Made by a program: the position numbers and the translations under genes
Assembly: GCF_001039355.2 (NCBI RefSeq)
Contig: NW_019775580.1
Location: 320,091 to 368,718, forward strand
DNA from: Lingula anatina
Taxonomy: Eukaryota; Brachiopoda; Lingulata; Lingulida; Lingulidae
DNA: 48,628 bases
Direction: 5' to 3'
Shown here: positions 24,501 through 35,019 of the stretch, one piece after another
Layout: each line of letters opens with the position of its first letter
Position numbering within the stretch: the first letter of the stretch is position 1
Notes under the pieces: model-generated
Database searches by the model: none
Told to the model about the DNA's origin: nothing
What the model saw: the letters and a program-made list of their open reading frames with translations, nothing else

Positions 24501-27500
24501 GCCACGATCTTTTACCCATGTCGGTGCCATCTTCACATTCATAGTTGGTTCCTTGATCTACATTCCACTAGGACTTCTTTTTGGATATACAACATCTTTT
24601 CTGTTTGAAAAAGCTGAAAGTGCCTCAAGCTTTGGTACATGGTCTGCCATGCTGGTAGGTGTGAGCTTTGACATGATAGTATGGAGGTGTAGTTCAATGT
24701 TACAGAGGACCTCTGCACTTCTCCCTCTCTTTCTTTCATTAGAATAATTGCTAAAAGAAGGTATTAGTTATTTTGTAGGTTTGAAAAAAATGTTAACAGA
24801 ACTTTGAAATTTTAGAAATTCCTTTGAAGAGATTGACACAATTAATTAGCAATGTTATGACTGTTTTATCATTTCATTAATTGTAATATGCTCAGATAAA
24901 CATATTCTGAAATGAAATTTTATGTATTAAGCAAAATGTAAATGCACATTTCAGGGAGGGACCATTCCGTATTTGGTGGTGTCTCTTCTGGATCCAGTGT
25001 CTGCTCCTGCCTCAGTGGCACTTCACTATTTTTTCTGCATAGTAAGCCCCCTCTACACCATAGCTGGTCTGGTGCATTTCATCGGAAAGGCAAGTATCAA
25101 AGTCTGAATAAATAAAGGCTTATTCTCGAAATTAAACAATCTGGCTTTTCATATATGATGGAAACCATCAAGTGTAACATTTGGATATGTATGTGCTGCA
25201 AACTCACAGTGTCAAGTGAACTGAATATCAATGGCTGAATTTAAAACTTTCACTCAGCTAGTGTTACCATTATTTATTGTTTTTTGTAAACAGACTCAGT
25301 GTGTCTATACATATAGCCGTCCCTTGGGTCTGCCGTCATCTGCTTTGTCTGTTGTATATGCGTTGTTCTCTTCATCAATTTTTCACTGCTAGCACAATTC
25401 TTGACAACCATATGACTTATTATTATTTTCATTATTATTATTACTATTATTATTTTCAGAAAAATGAATGGTGTTGTGATTTTTTTTACTTCAGGTTTAT
25501 CAAGGATTTCAGATTTTAGGCAGGGAAAATGAGATAACATTTGGAGACTATTTTACAGCAGATCGGCACGTTCTTTTCACCTTGCTTTTGGTAAGAACAA
25601 TTTCATTAGGTCAGTGAACAATTTGATTAGGTCAGTGATTTAACTGTTTGTTTGGGAATATGTTAAAAGATAGAACTAAGTATTTTCTCCTCAAAATATT
25701 TTTTTTTCTTGAAGAACTAATCACTTGAAAAACTAATCATTTATTTTTAACCTATTCCACAGATGCTTGTTGAGGTGGTCATTTGGTTTTTCCTCCTCCG
25801 CTTGGCTGATGTTACCAGTATGGGCGGCAGCGCACGAGATGCTTTATTCTGTTCTCGGAAGAAGGGCAATGCTGTGTCTGCAACCAATAAAGACCATATA
25901 GAGAAGGAGGACCTAGATGTACTGGAGGAAAGAAGACGAGTTGAAGAGCTTGATGCATATTCTTGTAGAAGTGTGAGTAGGGTGGAGAACATGATATTTT
26001 AGCTTGATTTTTTATTGTGTGTCACTGTGTCAAGTTAAGTCTTGGAATATGTATGCACAGTGGGAATGTACATTGGGTGACTGTGACATATTCAAATTGA
26101 AAGAGGAAAAGGACATTAAAAGATATATGTCATATATCGGGTAACAGCTGAAATATAAATATATTTTTTTGCCAACTTTTTTTAAAACAATCTTCAATTA
26201 TAATGAATTGCCTTGCTGTATGTCTTAATGCATTGATTTACATATAAAGGAAAGGGTGTGGTTTTCATCATCAACAATATCAGTACACATGTGACATACC
26301 CCCTGCTTCAAGTGTACATGAAAATCACCACATTAGTCAATTCAAGATGAAATTTTCAAATTATTGGAAATGACTTAATTAATGGAAATCTCTGTAACAC
26401 TGCAATTTTGTAGCTACTAGTGTTAGGAGAGAAAGAGAGAGAATAAAGAAAAGATATTTTTAAGAATGTACAGGGTGGGCCATATCTTTGTATCCATTTC
26501 CTCCAATACAATACATAAAGATATTTGTAATGTAGGATGCCCCAGTGCTGGTTGTAAAAAACCTCAGGAAGGAATTTGATAAAAGAACTGGTCAAGGATG
26601 CTGTGGCATCGGTGCCTCCAAGGTCAAGGTCATTGTGCGCAACCTGTGTTTTGCGGTCCAGCCAGGAGAAGTGTTTGGTTTGCTGGGACACAACGGGGCT
26701 GGGAAGTCGACGACTATTAACTGCATCACAGCTGAGTATGCTCCCACTAGAGGAAAGGTAGGGTCACCGTGATTTAAAAAAATTTTGACTGACTGCATTG
26801 GTTTTGAATTTTGAAACTTGGACTTGAGTGAAATACTTTCATTTGGTGTCTATGTTTAAATTGCCAGTGAAAATCAGGAATGGCTTTTATATGTAGATAT
26901 GTGGAACCTTGATATCTTCTTGTTTTTGCCCTTTTTATGAAGGTCAACCTATTGTTTGCTTGGCATATCTTGGTTATTTTCAGCAAACTTTCATGCTGCT
27001 TTCAGGCTGACTACCATACTATGCCAGGTTAATTTATGGCAGGGATTTAATATAAAACATCTATAATTGCCTCCAGTATATTATGCTTTTAAATGCTCTT
27101 ACTGAGGTAAACTAACACATATTTATATTTATTTTTATTGATATTCCTTTGATTCCAGGTGACTGTGGCAGGTTATGACATAACATCCAACATCTCTGAA
27201 GCCTTCCGCTATGTGGGGTTGTGTCCCCAGCATGATGCTCTGTGGGATTACCTAACACTCAGGGACCATATTGAGGTGTTTGCTACCATCAGAGGGCTGG
27301 CAAAGAAGGATATTACCAAGATTGTGGATTAGTAAGAAGAACAGTAATTATTTTAGATTTTAAGTAGCACAACAGATATAAAAATACAGCAATTTGGCTA
27401 CAGTCTTATTTCTGTCATTTTGCTAGTAAATATTACAGGCTGTTTGAATAAGCTATTTGGGTTTTCGTATTGTTCATTTAATGATGATTAGTATATTTCT

Positions 27501-30424
27501 GGTCTAATGAAGTCCTTACTGTGAAGTATCTCTAGTCCAAGTTGTGAAAGTGACCTGAGTAATGTGTTTGTTCTAGTTTCATGGAGGCTCTCCAGATCAC
27601 AGAACACGCTAACAAGAGAAGTAATAAATTGTCTGGAGGGACAAAACGCAAGGTATGTAGACATTGGGATTGTTGTTTGTCATAGAGTAGATTCAGAACA
27701 GCAGACTGACAGATCCATGGATCAAATATGGCGACCCAATAAAAGCTTGTCGCTTAATTCCTGATTAGACACAAGATTTCCCACGGGGATTACACTACAA
27801 ACATTAATTATAAAATGGGTCAGCCATATTTGGTCTGCGGATCTGTTAGTCTGCTGTTCTGAATGCAGTCTTAGACTATCAAGTTGCACTTATTTTTAAT
27901 TTTTTTACACAGTAGCATTAAATGAGTTTGAGGTTGATTGTTTTTTTTAATGAGTTCATTTTATTTTTCATGATGCCAAACTCATTAAGATTTTGTAACA
28001 CTCAAAATTTGACAGGTAGCTGTTCGAGTTATTGCCATGAGCCAGTGAAATCAAAAAGAAACGGAAGAACAAAGAAAAAGTAAATGTTACCATGAAAATT
28101 TAAAATAAAAATTAATTTTACAGATTGAACTATTTGAAAATTCACTTAGCACACAAAACAAACCATTATTTTATTCAACAATTTAATTCCACCTAAAAAC
28201 CCATGTTGATTTGACTTTTAGCTCTCCTTCATCATCAGCATGCTGGGACAGCCAAAGATTGTTCTGATGGATGAGCCTTCCACTGGGCTGGACCCTGCCT
28301 CCAAGAGGTTTCTATGGTAAGAGTGTTTCCCATATAGCACAGCCCTTAGCAAAATGAACAGTTTGCAGCAATATTGCAGCAAGGATTTTGCAGGAATTAA
28401 TGAGAAAAAAAATTGTTGCTGCTAATTATCAGCCATATTGTAGCAAATTTGTTGCAAATTTGCAAGAAGGAATTGCACTTTGTGGCAAATTTGCTGTGAA
28501 TTTGCAGCAGGCCTGATATTTTTCAGTGAACAGTCTCAGTAACTGGTTAACTGTTTTTCATTGAATAAGTTTATTTAAAGCTTTTTTTATATAAAAGGCT
28601 ACAATATTGAAGTTTAAACAATTCACTCATTTTCAGAAAAATGAAGTGAATAATTTAAAAATGGGATTTTGACAGCTGCACTATGCTTTTCATTGTTAGA
28701 AACCATGGTTTATTATCTATGTCCACATAAAACAACAGTTTATGCAATACTAGACAACAAAGGCCTAAGTCAAGCAAACATCTACACTTAAAACTGTAAA
28801 TCGGGATTTGTAGGGATACCATCACAGATATGTTCAATGGCAGTGGAGAGAGGGGCGCCATTCTGACCACCCATGCCATGGAGGAGGCAGACGCCCTGTG
28901 CACACGCATTGGTATCATGGTGGGAGGAGAATTCAAGTAGGTCTGCCTGGCCGATTAGAAATAGTTCAATGATTTCTCTATTTGTCTTAAGCAGAAAACG
29001 TTCATTGCTTGCACTGTTTTCCTTTTATGCAGAAAAGAGGTTTTCTGTATTCATATTCTTGTAGACTGAGGTGAAAAGGATGAAATTACTATAGAATCAT
29101 TTCTGCATATCTTACCACAAATAGACTTCAAAACCATTGGTCCTAAGATATATGAATATAATATTAATACTTAAATTTTTAATGAAATTATGACACTTCT
29201 TAATATTGCAGTGTTTAATATACAGTTGTAAAAAAGGGATTTCGAGTTATTTAGACAGTATATTGAGGGGATAACAACTCTGGGAAAATTGATGTTTACT
29301 CCAGGAAAATCCAATTTTTGGGTCAAAATGATCAGTTTAATTCATGACCAGTTGTTATCCCTGTAATTCATGATCAGTTGTTATCCACTTAGTTCATGAA
29401 CAGTTGTTATCCCTTAAATTCATGCAATTTCACGGTCTGAGGTATATGCTTGCAGGTGCATGGGAGCCAGCCAGCACCTTAAGCTGAAGTTTGGCCAGGG
29501 CTATGTCCTAGAGATCAAGTTGAGAGCAGAGGGGCTGACCACAGGAGAGCAGGAGCAGAAGTGGGCTGTCCTGAAACATGAGCTGAAGATGGTGTTTCCA
29601 GACATTGAAGAACTGGAGCTGTTTGGAGACCGTGCTCAGTTTAAGATCCCCCAGGAAGATGTGAAGTCACTGGCTGAGGTGTTTACTTCACTGGAGAGAG
29701 GTGAGACTTTGGAGAACACTGTAGTTTTGTACACTGGTTGCATAAAGTAAGCTGAGTTTTTACATTTTTTTCTTTCTTTTTTTCAAACAGGTTAAATTGT
29801 ATGCTTACTAATACATATAAAGAGAAGGCATAGGTAGAATTGATAAATGGGAAGGTAGACCATTACCCTTCTGATCAAAACATTGAGAGATATCAGATGA
29901 CCTACCCATAGCTGCTATTTTGAGACATAACAAATAATAATAATGGGAGTCTTTGAGTTACACTGAAAATAATTTTCTCGTTATATTGTTAGTGATGGTT
30001 TTTTCTAATTCTTTTCAGCCAAAGAAGTCAACGATGTGGAAGAATACAGCTTCAGTCAATCCACTCTGGAGCAGGTATGAGTACAATTGCTGCTCTCTTT
30101 CTGTTACAGTTTTACTTTTCTATTTTTGTTCCATCTTTCTTGTTCTATTCATTTTTCACCCCCTTTGGATGCACTTTTAAATGAATTACCTAGCCATCTG
30201 AAAATATTCAAACAATATTAACACCAGAACCAAGACATTTTCTACAAGTTTTTTTTTTCAGTACATTCTTATCCTGACATTTATCTCTCATCCTTAACAA
30301 GGAGTATCATACAAATCAAAATTTAAAGGAGAAAATTCGTTGACAGATTATAAATTTCATATTTCAGGTTTTTGTAGCATTTGCCAGACAGGAATATGAA
30401 CAAGTAGAGATAGTGACCTCTTGA
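13681..30424 (+). CDS. abca5: ABCA5-like full ABC transporter (lipid transporter family)
   Basis: I join 31 exons into 5088 nt (1695 residues; human ABCA5 is 1642): 13681-13773, 14535-14748, 15050-15262, 15636-15736, 16338-16430, 16632-16765, 16980-17322, 17568-17727, 17945-18107, 18465-18696, 18878-19030, 19615-19734, 20083-20221, 20790-20880, 21203-21342, 21664-21777, 22055-22465, 23312-23451, 23817-24077, 24370-24654, 24955-25089, 25495-25590, 25763-25972, 26536-26757, 27159-27331, 27577-27652, 28222-28316, 28814-28936, 29456-29700, 30019-30074, 30368-30424. All phases match. Order: N-terminal membrane helix and extracellular loop (1-240), membrane bundle (240-450), ATPase domain 1, second membrane half (850-1290), ATPase domain 2, and an [15 protein letters not shown] tail. 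[27 protein letters not shown] and the tail match the ABCA5 branch best. ABCA proteins move lipids across membranes; the substrate here is unknown. Confidence 0.92.
14283..14315. repeat. (TAA)n microsatellite
   Basis: About eleven TAA units inside intron 1 of the ABCA gene, with a T-run and G-run about 100 bp before it (14178-14200). Confidence 0.95.
15585..15613. repeat. (TTA)n microsatellite
   Basis: About nine to ten TTA units in intron 3 of the ABCA gene, only 22 bp before the acceptor of exon 4 (15636). Confidence 0.95.
19068..19235. mobile_element. 168-bp MITE with 5-bp target-site duplication
   Basis: Inverted ends: CAGGCCCGTAGCTAG at left, CTGGCTACGGGCCTG at right (12 perfect pairs). 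TTAAA flanks both sides (19063-19067 and 19236-19240), a 5-bp target duplication. The interior has an inverted G-run / C-run pair (GAGGGGGG near 19091, CCCCCCTC near 19214). It sits in ABCA intron 11 and has no coding capacity. Same size and terminal style (CAGG...CCTG) as the element at 12107-12275, but the sequence differs. Confidence 0.82.
21142..21177. repeat. (AT)n microsatellite
   Basis: About 36 bp of pure AT repeat in intron 14 of the ABCA gene, 25 bp before the exon 15 acceptor. Confidence 0.95.
21385..21526. repeat. (GAT)n and (GA)n microsatellites
   Basis: A GAT run at 21385-21406 and a GA run at 21487-21526, both inside ABCA intron 15. Confidence 0.95.
23135..23229. repeat. 20-bp palindromic minisatellite, 4.75 copies
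   Basis: The 20-base unit TTTGAACCAGTAAATCCTGG repeats four times exactly, then a partial fifth copy. Read across unit borders, each unit forms AACCAG-taaatc-CTGGTT, a 6-bp inverted repeat. It lies in ABCA intron 17, about 80 bp before exon 18. Confidence 0.95.
25090..25494 (+). other. abca5: GC-AG intron in the ABCA gene
   Basis: Exon 21 ends FIGK and must join in phase 0 to GTTTATCAAGG (VYQG). The boundary reads AAG|GCAAGT, which is the standard consensus for the minor GC-AG class. The nearest GT donor (about 8 bases downstream) would put the next exon in a frame that stops within about a dozen codons. All other ABCA introns I placed are GT-AG. Confidence 0.85.
27681..27880. mobile_element. 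foldback element (MITE-like)
   Basis: The left arm (ATTCAGAACAGCAGACTGAC, from 27691) is matched by an inverted right arm ending GTCTGCTGTTCTGAAT (27849-27864). The match continues inward through GATCC...ATATGG / CCATATTTGG...GGATC, giving arms of about 45 bp with a few mismatches. It lies just after the exon 26 donor in ABCA intron 26. Ends are approximate; no target duplication was assigned. Confidence 0.65.
28340..28520. repeat. degenerate GCAGCAA / GCAAATTTG repeat cluster
   Basis: In ABCA intron 27 the strings TTGCAGCAA, TTGTTGCTGC, GCAAATTTGTTGCAAATTTGC and GCAAATTTGC recur about every 20-40 bases in direct and inverted orientation. It looks like a decayed satellite or a fragment of a dispersed element. 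Confidence 0.5.
29341..29427. repeat. 26-bp tandem repeat, three copies plus part
   Basis: Units start at 29341, 29367 and 29393, with a partial copy at 29419. Core: TTCATGANCAGTTGTTATCC. The string GGGGATAACAACT at 29267-29279 is the inverse of the repeat core, so a stem with any unit is possible. Located in ABCA intron 28, ending about 30 bp before the exon 29 acceptor. Confidence 0.9.
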
Positions 30425-31455
30425 ATCCAAAGCAAGCATGAGGAGTTGCATTCATTGTATTGTCCTTAAGATTAAGGAAATTTGAAGCAGAGGAAAATGT
30501 ATGAGGAATAACTTAAAGTGTCTCTTTATTAAAACTCAGGGCTCTTTTATAAACTTAATAACTTATAGTGTTGATCAGTATTTTAAAAGAATCAGTTATC
30601 ATGAGCAAATCAATTAAATTTTTGGTTTTCTACAAAATTCAATTTCGTGATAAAGAGTTTGTAGGGGATATATTAGGGTCATCTTAGTTTTCCAATCATT
30701 ATTGTATTGGTATGTCCCTTTTAATGTAGTTACTTGGACATTTTTATTGCTTCTAGACATTCCATTTCTTAATGTTATTTTTCTTACATGTTTAGTATTC
30801 ATATCAGTTTTTAATATTATAAATAGTGGTTTTTAAGCATGCAGGGATTATACTTATTAATTTTTAACAATAATTATATTTTTTATTTTTTAAAATGGGT
30901 TTGAATGAAATTTTCATTTTAACATGTCATGATACAGAACAATTATTATAGTAGTTTTAATAAAGTTCAAAGTACTTAAAATTAACTGGTATTATATCCT
31001 TAGCATACCTTCCTCTGGTAATTAGTTTATAAAAAATAGCTCTGCCATTATCTCTTGTTGCATCATGTCTCATTAATTTATTATTCCAATTATTCATTTG
31101 ATTCATTAGTTTACCTTAAATGTCTTCAATATTATTCTTTTATTTATTTATTCTTTTTGTCAAAATGTGAAATATGATATTTGGAAATGATTCAATCTTT
31201 TCAGTGGGGAAAACAGTGAATTTTACAGAAACCTTATTTCTTAAGTGTTAATTTAGAAATTAGAAAATTAGAAAATTCTTATAGAGTGGTAGGAACAAAA
31301 TTGAAAAATGGGCTTACATCATAGTCATAGTTCAATTCTGTGCAGATAAAGAACCACAATGGCTATATAGAAATATAATTTTTATAATTCTAAAATTATG
31401 TGTCCCAAAGATTGATAAATTTTGCCCATTGAAAAGATTGAGTAATTACCATGGT

Positions 31456-31458
<3 letters not shown>

Positions 31459-31527
<69 letters not shown>
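31459..31527. repeat. (TA)n microsatellite
   Basis: About 68 bp of uninterrupted TA, a perfect self-complementary tract, in the intergenic or long 3' UTR region after the ABCA gene. Confidence 0.97.
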
Positions 31528-31529
<2 letters not shown>

Positions 31530-31907
31530 AAAATGTGCCAGTATTAAAAAGCCACTGTGCCAGGTCACAAACTGATAGATAGCATGAGAAAGTAGACAGA
31601 CTGAAAAGAGGGAATCGGTCTAAAGGCTAGGTTGCTAATTGTTGTGATGCACTAGTCTGATCAACTAAATATGATCACTAGTCATTCAACAGTTTCATTG
31701 AGCTTTTTGTCAAGTTTTCAAAGCAGTCTCAATCAACATTTTAAAAAAATAAGATATGTTTAACAGATTCATAATATACATCACAGAATTATTAAAAAGG
31801 AAGTTGTGTTCTATATTTTTTAGTCTTTATTGTTATACCTGTGCTTTGATTTATATAAATGGGTTGTATATTAATTTTTGTAGGAAAGGAAATAATGTTC
31901 AAAAAGG

Positions 31908-31908
<1 letters not shown>

Positions 31909-31971
<63 letters not shown>
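31909..31971. repeat. (AT)n microsatellite
   Basis: About 62 bp of uninterrupted AT, 380 bp after the previous TA tract. Confidence 0.97.
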
Positions 31972-31973
<2 letters not shown>

Positions 31974-33253
31974 GAAAGAGTTAGGTTTGCAGGTGGGTAT
32001 TTAACATATTAACAGGTACTGTCAAAATGTATATGGATGAGAAAAAGATGAAATTTTATATAGAAAGGATGTTTTGTATAGTAAAATGTGTTTTATTTTT
32101 AAATGAATTTCATCAAAATAAATCGGAAGTAACTTGAAATGAATAGGGCTCTGAGAACAATAAGTCTAGTGTAGCCGTGGACATCATACACCATAAATTC
32201 TTAGAACTCTATGTGAAAATGTCATTATATTTATTATCATGCTTGAAGTTCATCCTTGCCACAACTTATATTCAGTCCAGTTTTGCCGTGGAGACCTTTC
32301 TCTGTTTATTGCAGGAGTCGTATTGCTCAAAAGGAGAAATTGAAAAAAAGGAATGTTATTAACTTTAAGAAGAAGTTAATTATGTTTGTATTCTTTCAAG
32401 GAGTTATTATTATATTGTTGAAAGGAATTGAGTATTAACTGCATGCCTGAGCAAGTGATTGGATTTCTTTTTATTCTTGGATTTATTTTTTTTTTCTTCA
32501 AAGCTGGTTGCTCTAAGAATGCTTGACTGTGGCATATATTTATGCAGATTGGAGAAGTATTTCCACCTGATTTATTCCTTGACTCAAAAAATGAATCCGA
32601 AAAAAAACTTTGAAGAGAATAAATGATGACAAGAGTATTGCGTATGATTTGCTGAAGCAATTACTACAGTACTGTTGTGAGATGTGTTTCAACTCCACTA
32701 CAGTTTTGGAAAAATGCTCTCTATATTGTAATGTTGTAGTTTGTAAAATGCACTTAATTTGGATTCGGGAAGTAACGGCTTTTGTACCGCACCTGTTGTT
32801 TTCATGTATATTGCTTAACTAAACTGCATCGCTCTATTGGGATACAAATTATGCATGAAGGATTATAACCACAGAAAAATATTTCGAACTTTGAATATAT
32901 TAGGCATACTGGTAATGAAGTTGCGCAAAAAGTTTTATGCTTTGAGAGAAAATTCTGAATAAAAGGTTTACAAACGTTAGATATAGAATAAGATATATTT
33001 TAACAACTTCTGTATAGTCTCGGTCATTTAGCTCCCATAGACCGAATTATCAAAGAAGAAATCATCTCACTTTTCTTCCCTTGAAGCGTGTCAACATATA
33101 ACCCTAGCAAAATAGAAATTTTGGTTTTCACCAGCCAATTTACTACTCAAGAACATGAAATATCCCTCAATGTGAAACAACGCGAGAATCGCCATTCAGT
33201 GTTATTAATGGTTAACAAAAAAAAAAAAAAAAAAAAAACGTCCGAGCAAAGTT

Positions 33254-35019
33254 TTAACTTTTATACATGTCACAAAGCAGTTTCTCCATCGGTGTGTTGC
33301 CAATGGTGTGACTGAAGAAAATGGTTTCTATTCGACTCGAGGTGACAAGACGTAGTAACGGCAGCATCAGCAGTAGGCGGCCGAATCTGAAACAATATTT
33401 TTTAGAAAAAAATGTAATCAAAGAAATCCTGAAAATTCTACACAACACTCCAAATCATTATGGTTTTTTAACAGAATCGCAAGTCTCCACAATGAAGTGA
33501 AACCGCAACAGGACAAATTTGCGGAACTACGTTATTTGCATTTGACGGCGGTTTCAATATCTATTTACCACAGAATTCTTGGCCAATTAATAAAGCGGCA
33601 ATACTCATTCAAATGTGACAATACTACAAAAAACGATATACAGATTGCGTGTGTGTGGGTCTGTTTGTACTCGTGTGTGTGCGTATGAAGGTAAAAACTA
33701 TAGTAATAAAAACAACAACAATAATAATAATAGATTCTACCTGACTGGCTGCGTGGGGCGGTGAACACGTGTGTGTTGCCCTAACATCCCTTGTGCCTGA
33801 TCCTGAAGACTTTCTACCTGCTGAGGATCCTTGAGACCCTTGGTTTCTGAAATACCGACGCACAGGTGGATTTTATCACATTTAAAGTCGGTAAATATAA
33901 TAACTAGTAATGATTACTGTTTGCTATATTTAGTTATTTTGTCAATTTATATGCAGAGATGTCGAAATCGAATCGGAACTTATTTGGGATTATTGCCACC
34001 TGAGCACTTGTTTGAAAATGACCTAATGGTTTTATATTCATAATTTTATTGGATAGTCTCTTTTTCTCCCCCTTAGTTATTTATAAACGTAAGTAAAATA
34101 TGTTGGTCTACATGTATTTTACAAATACTCGGCTGTAGGGGAAAATTTGAAAATATGATTAATATACCTGGCCGAAACAAAATGATCGCTTTCAGGCAAG
34201 CAAACTCAGCCGGGTCTACTTGCACTGCCTTGAATCTTGCCACAATTTCTTGCAGGGTCCGTATATCAGCCAGGGCGGTGACGTTACACCGGCCATGGGC
34301 AGTCTGCGCATGCTCAGTCGCGGAGAGTAGGGGCGACGACTCGAGAGGCATGGACCACTGTATAGCACACAACAGAAAAAGCTCTCCCCAGGTCTCCTCC
34401 AGCAGAATGACCTGAAATACAAGTACTCTATCAAAACAGTTGCAAATGATAATGAAATGTGTCGAATCAGAAGAAGTGGTAAAATAAAATTTAATACCAT
34501 GGATGATTATGGTAGGCCTACCTACTGTAAGTGTAACCCGTAAGATTTTGCGCTAATTTTCTTGCTTAACGTTAAAACAATTGACAAAGAAACAAAGCAA
34601 ACAAGCGTATCAAAAAACTTTTCGCACATTGATCAATACATTGTGCTTGCCTCAACTAATTATCATGTATCAAATGGCTTATATTAAAATGTGATAAAAC
34701 AAGTCTCGCATAAATATGTTTGATGAAAGTTATCACAACAAAAATGCCAACAAAAGTGATTTGTTTATATATTCGACGATGAAAAAATGACACCAAAAAG
34801 CATCAAAAACTACCTGATCGCGGAAAGGTAAATTTGCGAAAGATGGCAGGCTTTTTGACCACTTGACAGCCATGAAAAGTAGGCGCGCAGCGTGCTCGTA
34901 CATGGTCTCCGACTCCGACGGCAGCGGACTACTCGGGTATCTACGGCTATCATCGGACTCTTGGCGTTCACTGTCTTTTGGGTCGCGTTTTTCTGGTTTT
35001 CTTGAATCTGATTCAATGT
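33254..35019 (-). other. nr2e3: ligand-binding domain of the NR2E3-type receptor
   Basis: Exons 35019-34814, 34411-34168, 33846-33741 and 33386-33254. Signature blocks: [84 protein letters not shown], then a C-terminal amphipathic AF-2 helix. The order and spacing are those of NR2 receptors, and no break or missing helix is seen. Confidence 0.93.

Larger units (their letters stand above)
26536..30424 (+). other. abca5: second ATP-binding domain of the ABCA protein (exons 24-31)
   Basis: Walker [10 protein letters not shown] (residues 1398-1406), CPQHD, signature LSGGTKRK (1497-1504), Walker B IVLMDEP (1517-1523) and switch histidine His1556 in TTHAMEEAD are all present. The final two exons give the conserved ABCA regulatory tail and the C-terminus EQVEIVTS before the TGA at 30422-30424. 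Both ATPase sites therefore look competent. Confidence 0.92.
30425..33253. other. 3' region between the ABCA gene and the nuclear receptor
   Basis: This 2.8 kb gap lies between two convergent genes. AATAAA at 30959-30964 is the first strong plus-strand poly(A) signal after the ABCA stop (3' UTR of about 550 bases); another is at 32958-32963. AATAAA on the minus strand (TTTATT near 32463 and 32571) could serve the receptor. Two long TA runs lie at 31459-31527 and 31909-31971. The 60-94 codon frames here are AT-rich and not credible as genes. Confidence 0.5.

Noticed and set aside
26356-26798. Minus-strand and alternative-frame ORFs over ABCA exon 24
   Set aside because: They are shadows of the exon encoding the second Walker A motif, which is unambiguous on the plus strand.
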